Shown here piece by piece: positions 49,039 through 61,293 of a stretch of 64,000 bases of DNA; position 1 is the first letter of the stretch, and each line of letters begins with the position of its first letter. The DNA comes from Buxus sempervirens (lineage: Eukaryota; Streptophyta; Magnoliopsida; Buxales; Buxaceae). The DNA lies in NCBI GenBank assembly GCA_947561395.2, contig OX387185.1, positions 44,030,602 to 44,094,601 on the forward strand. Direction: 5' to 3'. The notes beneath the pieces are model-generated. The model ran no database searches, was not told the origin of the DNA, and worked only from the letters and a program-made list of their open reading frames with translations. A program made the translations under genes and the position numbers.

Positions 49039-50240
49039 TGCGAATCCGACCACTTGGTACACCTCGCCCCATAAGACAAGCACACCCCGCTCGTCTACAG
49101 CATAGAGGTACGCGGATCATATATCTCTCCGCAAAATTCAACTAGCCAACAAAGAGGGACAGTGATGTATGCCGGGAGATATATTGCAGATTCAATCTGA
49201 TCCCGCTCTTCCGTTGTCGATTATATATGCCTCAAACGAAGAAAGAGAGCAAATGCGTTTCTGAATAATCTACTGAAAACCTCCTCTACTTCCGAAACAA
49301 GCCGAATCTCCTAACTTACAATAACATAAATTGACGAAGATGCCTCGAAATTGTAGAAAACTACTCGATTCTGTCCAATGTACCATTAAAAAACAAACCC
49401 TCAAAAAAAAACAAAATGCGCAGTTGATCTCCAATCAAACGCAAAATTACCTGAAACTCGCGATCAACTCCGCCGCTCTACACTCCCGGAATCCTAAAAA
49501 TGCGCAACAGTGACTCAACAAATTCCATACAAAATTCTGAACAAAACCTCACCACAATCTTTTCCCAAGCGCCACCCCACTAAAAACAAAGAAGACGTCA
49601 CAATCCCAACTCAGTTCTCTAAGAATTCTTCTCAGAAATAACAAAAAATTCCTCAAACCTCAGTATAATCCCAAACACTCTTCACACATTACCGAAAGAT
49701 CGAATCTTGGTTTCGATTCTCCACGAACAAGAAACCCTAACATCAAACTTGACGCTCTCGATGACAAAGAACAGCCACAGATCTCCACATTCTCGTACAA
49801 ATTCTCGTCACGATAAACCGTAACCTCAGAAACGATCAGTTATCCTTCTCCCGAAGTTTTCTTTCTCCGACGAGATTCCGGCGAAGCCAACCAGCGGGCT
49901 GGTTCTCCGATCACGGCCGATAAACACAAAAACGTGTTCGATTCTTTTGAAGAAAGAACTCAGCGTCGGTGCTGCAAATACGCACAAAGCGAGAAACTAA
50001 CCTGACAACGCTGATCAGCGATCGCCACCTTTTAACCATGGTTGAGTTATGCTCCGGTTAGCTTCTAACCATGGTGAAAAAAGCAGCCAATAAATGCAAA
50101 CTAGCTAATCTTCACAGTCTTCTCGGTCCACGACCCACGTCGTTACGCGTGGCAAACGAGGGTCTTCCGTCCGTCATCCTGGGGTGACACTCCTGCGAAC
50201 TTCCCGGAGCTTAACCTGTGGACCGTTGGATTCGGATACT
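49039..50240 (-). promoter_or_regulatory. RRT1-like gene 5' leader and core promoter
   Basis: On minus a good donor CAG|GTTAGT at 50002/50001 and an acceptor CTGTAG at 49095 would define a 5' UTR intron of about 0.9 kb (inference). Sequence above 50 kb is GC-richer and promoter-like. The motif AACCATGG occurs twice, at about 50034 and 50068. Confidence 0.45.
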
Positions 50241-50241
50241 G

Positions 50242-50500
50242 TTGACGTAAGTTTGGTCAATCAACGGAGACGGATTTAGTTGACAATCCTTCCCCTCCGT
50301 TGGGCTCCGTCAGATTGTCGGTTCCGCCGTTAGCGTATTTAACGGCGACAGTTGTCAGAACGGTCTACTGACGAACACTGTTGTCAGACGTTCGCTCTTG
50401 ACGCTTTCAATTGACAGCCAATCCTTCACGCGAAGCATAGATGACCCCACCAACCCCAAAAAATGACCGAAATGCCCCTATTTTGGGTGACACCTTTGAC
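50242..50500. promoter_or_regulatory. cluster of six TTGAC (W-box core) motifs
   Basis: TTGAC on either strand at 50242, 50256 (inverted), 50280, 50398, 50411 and 50496, upstream of the RRT1-like gene. About half would be expected by chance. WRKY factors bind TTGAC-Y sites; only some of these have the full consensus. Functional meaning is inferred. Confidence 0.45.
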
Positions 50501-50740
50501 GGCATTTTCGCCATGTCAATGTCTTATATGATTGCTAAAACCACGATCTCATAAGGTAACCAACAATCAGTTTGGGCCTTAATACACTGATGACACGTGT
50601 CTAATTTATTTGTATTTTCGGAGAAGTTAATGTTTAGTGATAGTTCATAAAAATAATAAAAATCAGTCATCAAAGTTCTAGGTTTCAAGTTTTAAGAAAC
50701 CTTTATCAAAATAATTAAATTTTAGTGCCATATTCTTTGC

Positions 50741-50968
50741 TTGCAAATCTCATTTGACTTGTTGAGCAAGTGGTATAAGGGCTGGTAAGGGCATTCTTGG
50801 AAGAATGCAAATTTTGAAACCCTGAACTTAATTTTGATAAAGTTTTCCAAAAGTTAGGTTGCAAACCTCATTTGACTTGTTAAATAGGTGGTACAAGGGC
50901 ATTCTTGGAAGAATGCAAATTTTGAAACGCTTAAGTTAATTTTGATAAAGTTTTCCAAAAGGTAGGTG
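50741..50968. repeat. tandem duplication, 118-bp offset
   Basis: The segment beginning TTGCAAATCTCATTTGACTT at 50741 recurs at 50859 as TTGCAAACCTCATTTGACTT. Both contain GGGCATTCTTGGAAGAATG and TTTTGATAAAGTTTTCC. Non-coding. Confidence 0.85.
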
Positions 50969-53900
50969 AAACCCTGATCTTTGTTGACTGAACTTTAATT
51001 ATTTTAAAAAAGCATCACTAAAACTTAATTTTCCCTTTTTTTTTTCTTTAATAACCCATGTTGTGATTAATCATTTGGGCAAAATTCTATCTTTATGTGG
51101 GGGATTAAAAATTAGTAACAGTTATCTTCTTTCCAGAGAGAGGCATGTAAGCATAGTTATGGTTAAATTGGTTTTTGCAAGTTCTTACGCCTACTTGTAG
51201 AATGGCATCTAAAGCTGATTAATTACATAATTTGATAGAAAATGTATGGGGTCTTAATCACATCATTATTAGTGCTAAATTGGAGAGTTTGTAACTTTTT
51301 AATTTTCTCTTTGTCGATGTCGGTAGCTTAATTCCGATTACAATAGATCAAAGTTCGGATCAAAATTTAATACGATTTAGCTAACAATCAACGTCGTCGC
51401 ACGGACAAATATTGTACATACTAATGCAATAACAATTCACATTCAGGTTAAGAAATTAATAGAGGGTGATTAAACGGTTAAAATACAGTTGGGACACTAG
51501 GCAAGGCCCACTCTGATAATCCTATGACTTGATAGAATATTAAAAGAGGAGGAGATTAGGAGTAAAAACAAAACAAAACCAAAAAAAAAAAAGGTAGAAT
51601 AGTGACAGGAAACCAAATGGGATAAAAAGAGCCTAATTTGACTGAAATGGTTAGTGAGTTTGTGTTGATGCCGTCAGTGTATGTGAAAGGCTACGTCATA
51701 CTCTTAAGGGAACGACAACCCACTTTTTAAACATAGCCCACCACCAAATCGCATCTCTCTCTCTCTCTCTTCTCTCTCTCTAGAATTAAATATGATAATT
51801 TATAAGCATTAAAATATGGTTATGTTCCCTTGATAAGCACTTAAAAAGGAGGTGGTTCTAATCCCATTTAATCACTCATTGGATGAAGACCACAAAGGCT
51901 TCCCATCTTCTAAGGAAAGTGGAGCTTTCATAAGGAAATATACCTAATGCTTACGGCTTGAGCTCAGCCCCTATGTAGCTCAAATGAATGGACTAGCCCT
52001 TTTCTTTCTGTTCATGACAAGGGCATTTAGCAAATCACACAAATGGGTGGGACCCATATGTTTTCTCATTGATTCCTCCCAAGCCATCCGTCTGAATCTG
52101 TTTGCCAAATATATGAATTATTATGATTCCCCAACAAAGTTTTTGATAATCTCTCAACATGTTTGCAATATTAAATGAGGTTAGATTGTTCATAACTATG
52201 GTTTACATGTTAGGTTCAAATGACAAGCGTCACAAGTTGAAACGGTGCCAACATATAGTGAAGAGAATTTTCACTAAAATGTGGAAGAAAATCTCAAGTG
52301 GAGCTTCCACTAATGGGGCTTTCAGAAGTTGGAGACTTGTATGAACAGATTTGCTACAAAATTCAACTTTTTCACCAACAAGATAAAGATGAACTCCAAC
52401 CAGGACCATAGTCTAAAAGGATGGCTTGGCACTAAATATAAATTCTAGGGAATGTGTTTTTGTGTGAGTGGAGGAGTCACTAACCATAACTAGGATTGGG
52501 TTTTACATGAATTGGTAGTGCATGTTCTGTGGTCAAATGTGCTGATGAGTCTCAAGGTTTTTGCTATATTAAATAGTTGACAGATGGGAACATTTTTCAA
52601 AACTGAAATCCCGGTCTCAGGCTGAGTTGATAAAGTGGATTGTGATATTACAATGTGTGCCTGAAGGCCAGTTGTAGAAGTTTGTCAGTTGATAGCATAT
52701 CAGTTCCCCCACTTCTGGTTATTTCTATAAACCTAAAATAGAATTCCTGTCATGAAAAAATTCACATCTGAAGATACTAAGCTTTCCCCCCTAAATAAGA
52801 GGGAATGGTATAATCTGTTCATGAGCTTTGGTGGTATCTCACCAGCACAACAGGAAACTAAAAGCTGTTTAGATCTAAATGGCAAGTTCCTTCAATTCTC
52901 TCACATGGGTCTTTGGTTCTTTCTAAAATTTTAGCTTCTTGGGGGCAAGGAAACTTCAATGCAAAGTTTTCTACTTAGTGCTCACAACTGGCACTGTTTT
53001 CATTGAATGAGGATACCCACTTATATCTGATATTATACCATGCCTTCCTACTAGGGAAATCAACCCCATCAGAAAATTGCCAGGATGGGTATTTTTTCCT
53101 CCAGACATTAATGGAGAAAAAGTTACCAGATTCAATGGGGCTGTAGTCTATTTTAATAGATGAAATTATACAGGGAAGATAGGTAATTGATAATCAGAAA
53201 CATGGGAGAGAACAAGCTATTGTGATCAAAAGGAGTATAAGGGAGATCTTACAAAGGCACTCTCAACTTTATTATTCCCAAGTGGCTACACTTTCTTTTT
53301 CCTTTTTTATGCCTGAGAAATAGAAAAGAAAAGCAATTAAGAGATAATAAATATAAAGGAATATATTACAGTTAATTTTTAGATGTCTTTTAATTTTTAC
53401 CACTTTCAGCTATAAATAGAGATGCTACCAAAGCATGGTGGTCCTTTCAATGACTCAAACTATGGGGCAGCCATGGGCTCAAATCCTCATAATAAAGTAC
53501 CAAGATAGTAGGTCTAGATAGGGAAGTAGGGACAAACTGATTTTTTCCATCTACTCTAACAAGTACTAGAAATACATTTATATTGCCAAAACTATTTTTG
53601 CTGTTTCAACAACTAAAAAATATGCTGCAACACATTTCTTCAATGCAAATAAGCTTATTAAAAAAATTAATTAGCTGTGGAGAAGGCCAAATGAGGTATT
53701 GCAATATAGGTTGGTATCCATAGACACAGAACTTAAGTTTGTGTTAGTGAAAGGTGAGATGTGTCAAGCAAGTGATATGAAGAAAGGAAGAAAAATGAAG
53801 TGATATAAAGGAAAAACCACAAAAATAGTTAATCACAGAAATTTTATACCTGTATTAGTGGAAGTTATACTTCATGTTGATGGTGCAGGGAACCAACCAA

Positions 53901-54514
53901 ATATAATATTGATCAAACCCAAAAAATTGAATACAGATGATGACCAGATATACATATATCATCATATGTTATTAACAAGGAAGTTTGTTGTTCTACTCTG
54001 ATAAGATCTGAGATGAGGTCTCATATTGAATGTGACTTCAATGAACAGATTCAATGTTGCAGAAAGCCTGGCTACCAGGTGGAGAAAAATTCTAAAGACA
54101 ATGCTTTTCACAAAGAGATTAATTCCCTAAAGATTCAATGCGACAGAGCCCCCCCTGCACAATCCTTGAGGTTGCAAGCTTTGATACCATCTGATGGAAG
54201 AATTTTAGGTTCATTGTACCACACAGAAAATTTAACACAGGTAACCTTGTAGGCGTGCTATAAAATTGTCCATGACAACGAGCCAAAGAGACCCAGAGGA
54301 AAACCTTGCTCTTTGCCCAAAGAAGTCCATGCTGAACCACCTTATGGTTGTTTAAACTTTAAAATTAACAGAGAGGAGATCACTTGGATATACAGGTCTT
54401 ACTTCCCAATCTGAACACCAAGTCACCAACCATAAAAGGTCTTCCACTCCTCACAAAAAAAAATGTGGAATTCATTCACTTGGTTCAACATCACAATTTT
54501 ATAGAACTTCCAGC
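50969..54514. other. degenerate intergenic DNA
   Basis: No intact gene. A CT microsatellite lies at about 51753-51782. Around 53040-53160 a stretch vaguely resembles a LINE RNase H start. At about 54160-54210 the inverted sequence ATGGTATCAAAGCTTGC resembles an initiator-tRNA primer site next to an LTR remnant. None is solid enough for a named call. Confidence 0.4.
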
Positions 54515-57500
54515 TTATCTGTTATCTTCAAGAATCCCCGTCACTTTCATCAGAAAGGCATAATCAAAAGCCGTCTCCTCGCATTGACCAAAACGGCCAC
54601 CTTCACCAAAATGTCCTCCATCCATGTTCGTCTTTAGGACTACTGAACGAGAACAAGTTGAACATGTAATCTCTCGTACTTTAGCCACCCATTTGGCAGC
54701 TTCCCAAACTCCAACTCTGAAAACCAGTTATTCAAGGCCACCTTTAGAAATGTAAATATATATTTTTGTACATGTGCATGCTGGTATATATTAAATATAT
54801 AAGAAAAATTATCTGTACAACAATATATGCATGCATAAATTCACGTAGAAGACCCCCTCACTAAAATATGGACTTGCCTTGAGTCATGAAATGATGATGT
54901 AACCAGCATTGGAGGATAACAGACACCTGGAGTAATGTTATCATAGGGAGAATATCTGAAAATATAGTTAAATTGGCTCTGAATTCTAGGATCCCCAAAT
55001 TCTTCATAATCCAATATAGAGAGAGGCAAAAGGGGATTGAACAGTGTGTTGCAGATATCAAGAAATGGAACCTGAAAAAACAGAACCCAAGCATTACTTT
55101 TCTCAATGTGCTGTTTATGGCAGGATTAAAAGGAACGTCCAATTAACCAATTGAAAAAAATTACAGAGAATTATCATCTCCATCCATTGATCTAAAACAT
55201 GTGGATTATTCTCATTTATACAAAGCAATAAAAACCATACCATGCAACAGATACAGACAGCTATTAGAAACATAAATATTGTTCCTTCTACAAACTGATA
55301 ACAAGAATGACAAGCTTTTACCTTCAAAATGGCAGCACGAAACAAATCTGGATACATGTTGATAGCTGCCCCCACAAGAAGTCCTCCTGCACTAAAACCA
55401 ATAGCACTAAGCCGATCTTTATGAACATATCCCTCTTTCACCAAGTATCTTCCACATGCAATAAAGTCATAAATTGAGTTTAACTTGTCTGATCCACTCC
55501 CGGATTTATGCCATGAAGAATCTCCACCACTGCCACCCCTGCACACAAAATTGTCTGTTTATCACAAGTAACATACCCACTTAAGAAAGCCATTCTTTCG
55601 CATCACAATTTTTTTTGTAAATTTCAACCGACCTTCCTGTTCTATACCCATCTCTCATGGGTTTGTCTATTCTTCTACCTTATGATCTTTAATGAGATCC
55701 TTCATTAATTATCAGGAAAAGAGAGAGAGAGAGAGAGAACAAAACATTGACCCAATAAATCATAAAGTGCCCCAAATAAGGCACACATGAAGCTTCATCC
55801 CAGATGATTTATCCATTGGACATGTCACATCACATGGCATATTATATGGTCAGCACACTCATATGTTCACCATGTGATCCATAGAATCGACATATACAAT
55901 TTCAGGTCTTTATTTTTTACATAAGATCTCTATTGATATTTGATAACGTATCGAAGTTGTACATTTATTTCAGTTTTGCAGGTAAGCACTATCACAACTT
56001 TACAAAGCCAGGCCAATCAAAAAGTGCCGTCAAAACTTGGTTTGATAGAGATGCAAACATAAATAGCTTTCTGTCTAAATGGTTCCAATTAACACTCACT
56101 GAATGTTGCTTAAGTTGAATTCCATTTGACGACAAAAATAATGGACAACTCAGTTGACTTTGTTGATTTATAAGGGCATCAACTTCAGACTGGCATGGTT
56201 ACCAAGTTTCAGATTCATCAATACCAGTATAAGTATAGTTAGTGACATCAGAAGCATTGTTAAACACCATAACAAAAGAATATGACTTGATAGATATGAT
56301 AACATTATATATAAAATTATGAATACACGTATAGGTAACACAAATAATTAATGTTATATTGCATCCAGTAACTTTCTATGGAAGAATGTAAGTCATACTT
56401 CTGCTGCAGTATGCTCACTGATATTGATCAAACAGAGAATAAAAAATTAATTTCACACCAGAATTTATCAAATTTTGAAATCCAAAACAATCTGACGAAG
56501 ATATATCACTTATTTAAAATAGCATGTGCAACATGGGGGCCCATTATTTCTAATAAATGAATCTCATCAGGATTTGATATGTCTGTTTCAGAGGGAGAAA
56601 AAAAAAAGGAAGGAAATAAAAATGTAAAATAACTTGATAGAACAAACCTCACATCAGCAAATGCAACCACCCAACCACGGTCAAGTATACTTAGGCGATC
56701 TGCACACCAACTTTTGTCTAGAACATCCCCATAAGCTCCATAGCCATGTAAAATCCCAGGAGCCTGACTGTTCCGTTGTATTTCTCGGGAATACAAAATA
56801 GTCAGAGGAATGTGTACACCGTCATGGGAAATAACTTCCTTCCTTTCACACACAAATGCTTCCGATAAATCACTCCAGTTCTGCACTTCCATATTCTTAA
56901 GATTCTGGTCACTGTGGGTTAGAGTGTCTAAAGAATTCTTGGTATGGGCATTATGGGCTAACGATCTTGGTTCAGCACTTCCAGTAACACCCACCACCAC
57001 CTCTCGCTGCACAACACAGAATTTTCGATTCGACATATCATAGTCAACTATAACATCAGGCATCTGCACTTTGCAAAAGAAAAGAAAGGGAGTTTCAGAT
57101 GAAAAAAATTCAGCCAACCTTGGAAACCAAATTCCTAATGAGAAAAATTCTACCAAATAGTCAACTAGCAAGTTACTCTGGCAAAAAAAGATTTGGATCT
57201 ACTGAAGACAGCTTAACCATAAGCTTAGAGAGGTATATGAACTATTTATAAGCAATATATTGCATGACTGCTCATTGAAAAGAAAGAAACATATATTTTC
57301 AGAAGCTTGTCTAACCACTGGCTCAGAAGGGTAATGAGATATAGACCTGATCGGAAGGAAAATCTGCATGCTTAGTCATAAAGGTCCACTTCTCCCTGGA
57401 CCCCATTAAGTGCACTTTTAACCGATTTCTCAACTTGTTTTATCAAATGAACCACACTTTTAACCAATTTCTCAACTCTAACCAACAGAAACACAAATGA

Positions 57501-60500
57501 TTTTTCGAGCCCTCTATCAGTCTTCATCAAGACAACCAATACCTCACTATCATGACAGCTGTGCTTAGCAGACCCCTAAAGAAATCAGAAGATGTAAACC
57601 TAAGTAAAGGATTCGAAGGGAAGGAAAGAGAGTAGTGTTTCTTTTCATTGATTTTTATTGAAATTAATTAAGTTAAAAAAGAAAAGAAAAAATAGATAAC
57701 ACATTACTGAGCAAGATAGTAAAAGTATAAATGGGGCTCCTCTGAGATGAGTGCATTTTCCAATATTACAAAATGCAATGAAGGAAGGTGGCCATTGATT
57801 CCATGTTTGTGAGAAAAGAAAAACTCAACGAGGTTTTTTGCTTATGAATTTTGGTTTAGTTTACAAGGTTGCACCTTGGGTCCAGTTCTCATCTTATTTA
57901 GTTGTCCCCCGTTTTCTGTATTCGATTACTCAAAAGGTTATAACACTTCCAAACAAGTTTCGGAGAAATAAATAGTTTCCTTCTCAAACAGATAAGAGGA
58001 AAAGGGTAAGTCCTGTACCAGCTTCCAACCTGATACTCATTATTAACTATGTCCCATTATCATAACTTCCATAATCTCTGAGGGAATCCCATAAACATAC
58101 CATTAAGTTTTTTAGCAAGATTATACTTTGAATGAAATAACTTTATGTCAGTAGAGTCCAAAAAAAAAAATTCAGAAAACCATGTTCTGCTTAGAGAATG
58201 AAAAAAACAGAAACTGAACACTAAAAGGCCAATCATTAAGCATTAAGAAACCAAAGTTCTCTAATGTAAAAAACAAATCTACAGAAAGCATTAGTATGCA
58301 AAGCATCAAAATGACAGGATAGGATGTTATACCACCGGGGAAGAGAGAACCACACGGTAAACAGACACCATGAAATCATGGTTTGAACCTGGAACAATTC
58401 TACACGAGCTTGAGGGCAGAGGGAAAAACCACGGATCAAGATCATCAATCTCCAATGGCTGCTGCGTTAGAACTCAAGGCAAAAGGTAAACATTTAAGCT
58501 TTCTTTTCTATTAATCAAACTTAGATGCATATAACAACACTAAATTTCGTTAATGTTGTTAACAAAAAATATCCAATATCAAAAGTTCAAGATAAAAGCA
58601 CCATAGAATATTAAAAGCAGTAGCCATCATATCTCGCAAAACAGAACTGGACTAAGGATACAAAGCTCAAAGTCAGTAAAAACAACGTTATCAGGTTTTG
58701 GGTATGACAATTCAAAACCAGTCTGAACAAAGGAAGCAGCACCATCCATTGGTAATAACTCAACAGTTTCACCTTTTCTGTATTTAATCCAAGTTTCCAG
58801 TTTCTCCAGTCTTTGTTCATCATTATTTTTCTGAACATAAACAAGGATTGGAAGATTTCTGTAGATAAACCTCAGTTTTGCAACATTACAGATAGAACAC
58901 ATTTCAGGCAAAATGAGGTTCATTAAAAGAAATGAAAAATTCAGGTAAATGTCATAAACATTTCCATGAAGTCCTTTTAAGAACTGAAAGTATCCTCCTG
59001 CTTCATACTGTAATTTTTCTCCATGTTCAACCCGCCTTTTTATCTCCATTTAATCTAAGCCTCACTTGATCAATCCATCTACAGTTCATGTACTTTGTTC
59101 TATAAGGCAAAGAGATGATATGAGCATAATGTTGATAAATAGTCAAATGCAAGTGATGACAGCTGCATAACCACAGTAGCAGGTATTGCTTCTGTAACGA
59201 TCCAACCCAACGAGGTATTGTCCGCTTTGGGCCTAAGCCCGTACGGTTTTATCCTCAAAAGGCGTCTCGCTTGGTTAAGTGTTCTCCCTGACTCTTATAC
59301 CATACCGAATATTCATCCGTTTCCAATGTGGGATTGGGATATCACAATATCCCCCCCTCAGGGCCCGCACCAGCAGTGGCCACCTAGAAGCTTGCCAACC
59401 CCTCATGGGCTTGCCCTCATTGGTCCAACCACCTTTCCCGGGCAACGCCAGGACCCGCACCAGCCACGGACTACTGGACCTGGATCCAGTTTTGATACCA
59501 TTTGTAACGACCCAACCCAGCGAGGTATTGTTCGCTTTGGGCCTAAGCCCGCACGGTTTTGTCCTCAAAAGGCGCCTCGCTTGGTTAAGTGTTCTCCCTG
59601 ACTCTTATACCATACCAAGTATTCATCCATTTCCAATGTGGGATTGGAATATCATAGCTTCATTATGCAGTGTTGGAACACATACATACATACATACATA
59701 TATATGTATTGAAAGGGGGATAAACACAAATTAAAGAAAAAAATGGAGTCGTGACCACATTTTCAAAAAATAAAATGATAAAAAAAGAGGAAAAAAAAAG
59801 AGAATAAAAAGGGGGGAGGTGTGGAGCGCATGTTTTCCCCACACCCCCATTCTCCAAAAAAAATATAATAATAAAATAAATTGAAAGATAGAGAGAGAAG
59901 GAGCCTGAATGTAGGCCTCCGTCCCTCATAACATGGCAATCCCTTACCAAACCGGCACTTTCAATTAGTTCAAATCAAACCTAACCTTTAGCTTGGTTCA
60001 AATCAAACCCAACCTTTAAATTGATTAAATTCAAACCGGTCGTCTACGTTTTATGTTACAAAATTGGCTTAAATAGCCCGATCAATTAAAACAAATTAAA
60101 TGGTTCAATCTAAGGAATGGTTGTTGTGACATCCCGATCTCACATTGAAAACGGATGAAATTCCGATAGGATATATAAGTCAGGAAGAACACTCAACCTA
60201 ACAAGGGCCCTTTTGGGGACAAAACCATGCAGGTTTAGGCCCAAAGCAAACAATACCTTGCTGGGTTGGATTGTTACAAGTGATATCAAATCTAGTTCCG
60301 AGTCCAGTAGTCCGTATTACTGATGTGGGTCCTGGCGTTGCCTATGGGAGGTGGTTGGACCAACGACGGTGGGCCCATGAGGGGCTGGCAGGCTTCTAGG
60401 TTTAATCTAATATTGGATATTTATGGTCTAATGCCTTAAAATTGTTACCAAATCAAAGTTTCCAAGCTAAACCAACCAAATCAAACCAGATCTTAATGGT

Positions 60501-61293
60501 CAAATTAATTGAAATAAATCAAATTGAACTTTAATGGTTCATTCTAAGGTAGGGTCGTCATGGTCCAATGTTTTAGAATTGATACCAAATTTAATCAATC
60601 AATATAAGTTGATCCATACTTTAATGGTCCATCCTAAAATAATATTTTTATGGTCTAATAATTTAGAAATGGAACCAAATCAAATTGGATATTCAACTTC
60701 ATCCTAACCAAACCAAACTCAAATTAAAATTGCCTATTGAACTACAGCACAACTTGATCCCAAAATAGGGTACATATGCAGCCCGAGAAAATTAAAACTT
60801 AATTCAACAACAATTAAAAATAAACCAAACCAATTCCTATTTCAGGGACTTTTAAAGTTAGCATAAAATTATATTCTCTAATGTTATTGGTATGTAATTA
60901 AGAGTTGTACTGAGACACCCTGGAGGGGTTTACGTCACCTGAAATAAAGCCCATACACGTGGGTGAGATCTTGTTTGATTTCACACAATTTTTGCTCCAA
61001 ACATGCCGTCTATTCATTTGTGCTTCAAGGTTTTATTAAAAATAAACTTTGAGTAAATAAGCTTCTACTGAGATACTGCAGCAAGAAATACCAACAATCA
61101 CTTGTTCCTACTTTATTTTGACAGAAACTAAGCAAAGAAGTACAGTTTATAGTTTCACCTTGCAATTAGCATTGATAGGCATATTGAAGGAACATATCAT
61201 AGGAAAACCCTTCTTATCAAGGAAAAGTACCAAATGTTCATCGAAAATATCCATATCCTGTAAGATGAAATCTTTGCCAGGTAGAATAATCAC
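54515..61293 (-). CDS. prolyl oligopeptidase family (S9A, oligopeptidase B-like) serine peptidase, C-terminal part
   Basis: Cytosolic or organellar peptidase that trims short peptides; a beta-propeller gates an alpha/beta-hydrolase domain. Exons on minus: 61159-61293, 58333-58461, 56648-57063, 55322-55538, 54878-55071, 54515-54716. They give 430 residues plus stop, all in phase. The first visible exon is propeller (LQDMDIFDEHLVLFLDKKG) and starts in phase 0, so roughly 300-350 N-terminal residues lie beyond the window. Then come PWFFPLPSSSC and SSPVMPDVIVDYDM, then the hydrolase fold GYGAYG, LDRGWVVAFADVRGG. The catalytic triad is present: Ser in GFSAGG, Asp in FHDSRVGVWE, His in GGHFGEGGR. 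The intron between the last two exons begins GCAAGT (GC-AG). Exon 58333-58461 has a tandem CAGCAG acceptor. Introns carry a TRIM and a LINE. The closest Arabidopsis relatives appear to be the At5g66960/At1g69020 type. Confidence 0.92.
58627..59049 (-). other. unrecognised open frame of 140 codons inside a peptidase intron
   Basis: Begins MEIKRRVEHGEKLQYEAGGY and includes QRLEKLETWIKYRKGETVEL and DNVVFTDFEL, which look protein-like rather than random. It lies between two peptidase exons that join in phase without it, so it is not part of the canonical peptidase. Possible splice sites (CTACAG before AAATCTTCC at about 58860) could make part of it an exon of another transcript. I cannot assign a family. 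It could be a remnant of an inserted gene fragment. Confidence 0.3.
59193..59656 (-). mobile_element. complete TRIM (miniature LTR retrotransposon), 464 bp
   Basis: Two 154-bp LTRs (59193-59346 and 59503-59656), each TGTAACG at the left and ATATCACA/ATATCATA at the right on plus. They flank 156 bp of non-coding interior. The element is bounded by exact GCTTC duplications at 59188-59192 and 59657-59661. On minus the 5' LTR is followed at once by AATGGTATCAAAAC, like an initiator-Met tRNA primer site, and the 3' LTR is preceded by a purine tract TGAGGGGGGGA. The LTRs differ at about 11 positions, all transitions (about 93 percent identity), so it is a few million years old on usual plant rates. 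It sits in a peptidase-gene intron. Confidence 0.95.
59690..61158 (-). other. peptidase intron sequence
   Basis: AT-rich with a CATA repeat at about 59682-59702. It carries many degenerate repeats of an AAATCAAACC/TTAATGGTC type between 59960 and 60720. No gene apart from the TRIM piece listed separately. Confidence 0.5.
60125..60400 (+). mobile_element. partial copy of the same TRIM
   Basis: One 154-bp LTR (60125-60278) of the same family, beginning TGTGACATCCC and ending GGATTGTTACA. It is followed by AGTGATATCAAATC and an interior matching the complete copy up to about 60400, where similarity stops before any second LTR. Its orientation is opposite to the complete element 470 bp away. More diverged than that copy. 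Confidence 0.85.

Noticed and set aside
49039-49083. N-terminal extension of the RRT1-like protein from an upstream in-frame non-ATG codon
   Set aside because: The family N-terminus begins at the ATG at 49038 (MCRL...), and there is no reason to use a non-ATG start.
54013-54340. Overlapping frames on both strands near a TGGTATCAAAGC word, suggesting a copia element
   Set aside because: No LTR ends, gag or pol motifs could be found. A primer-site-like word alone is not enough.
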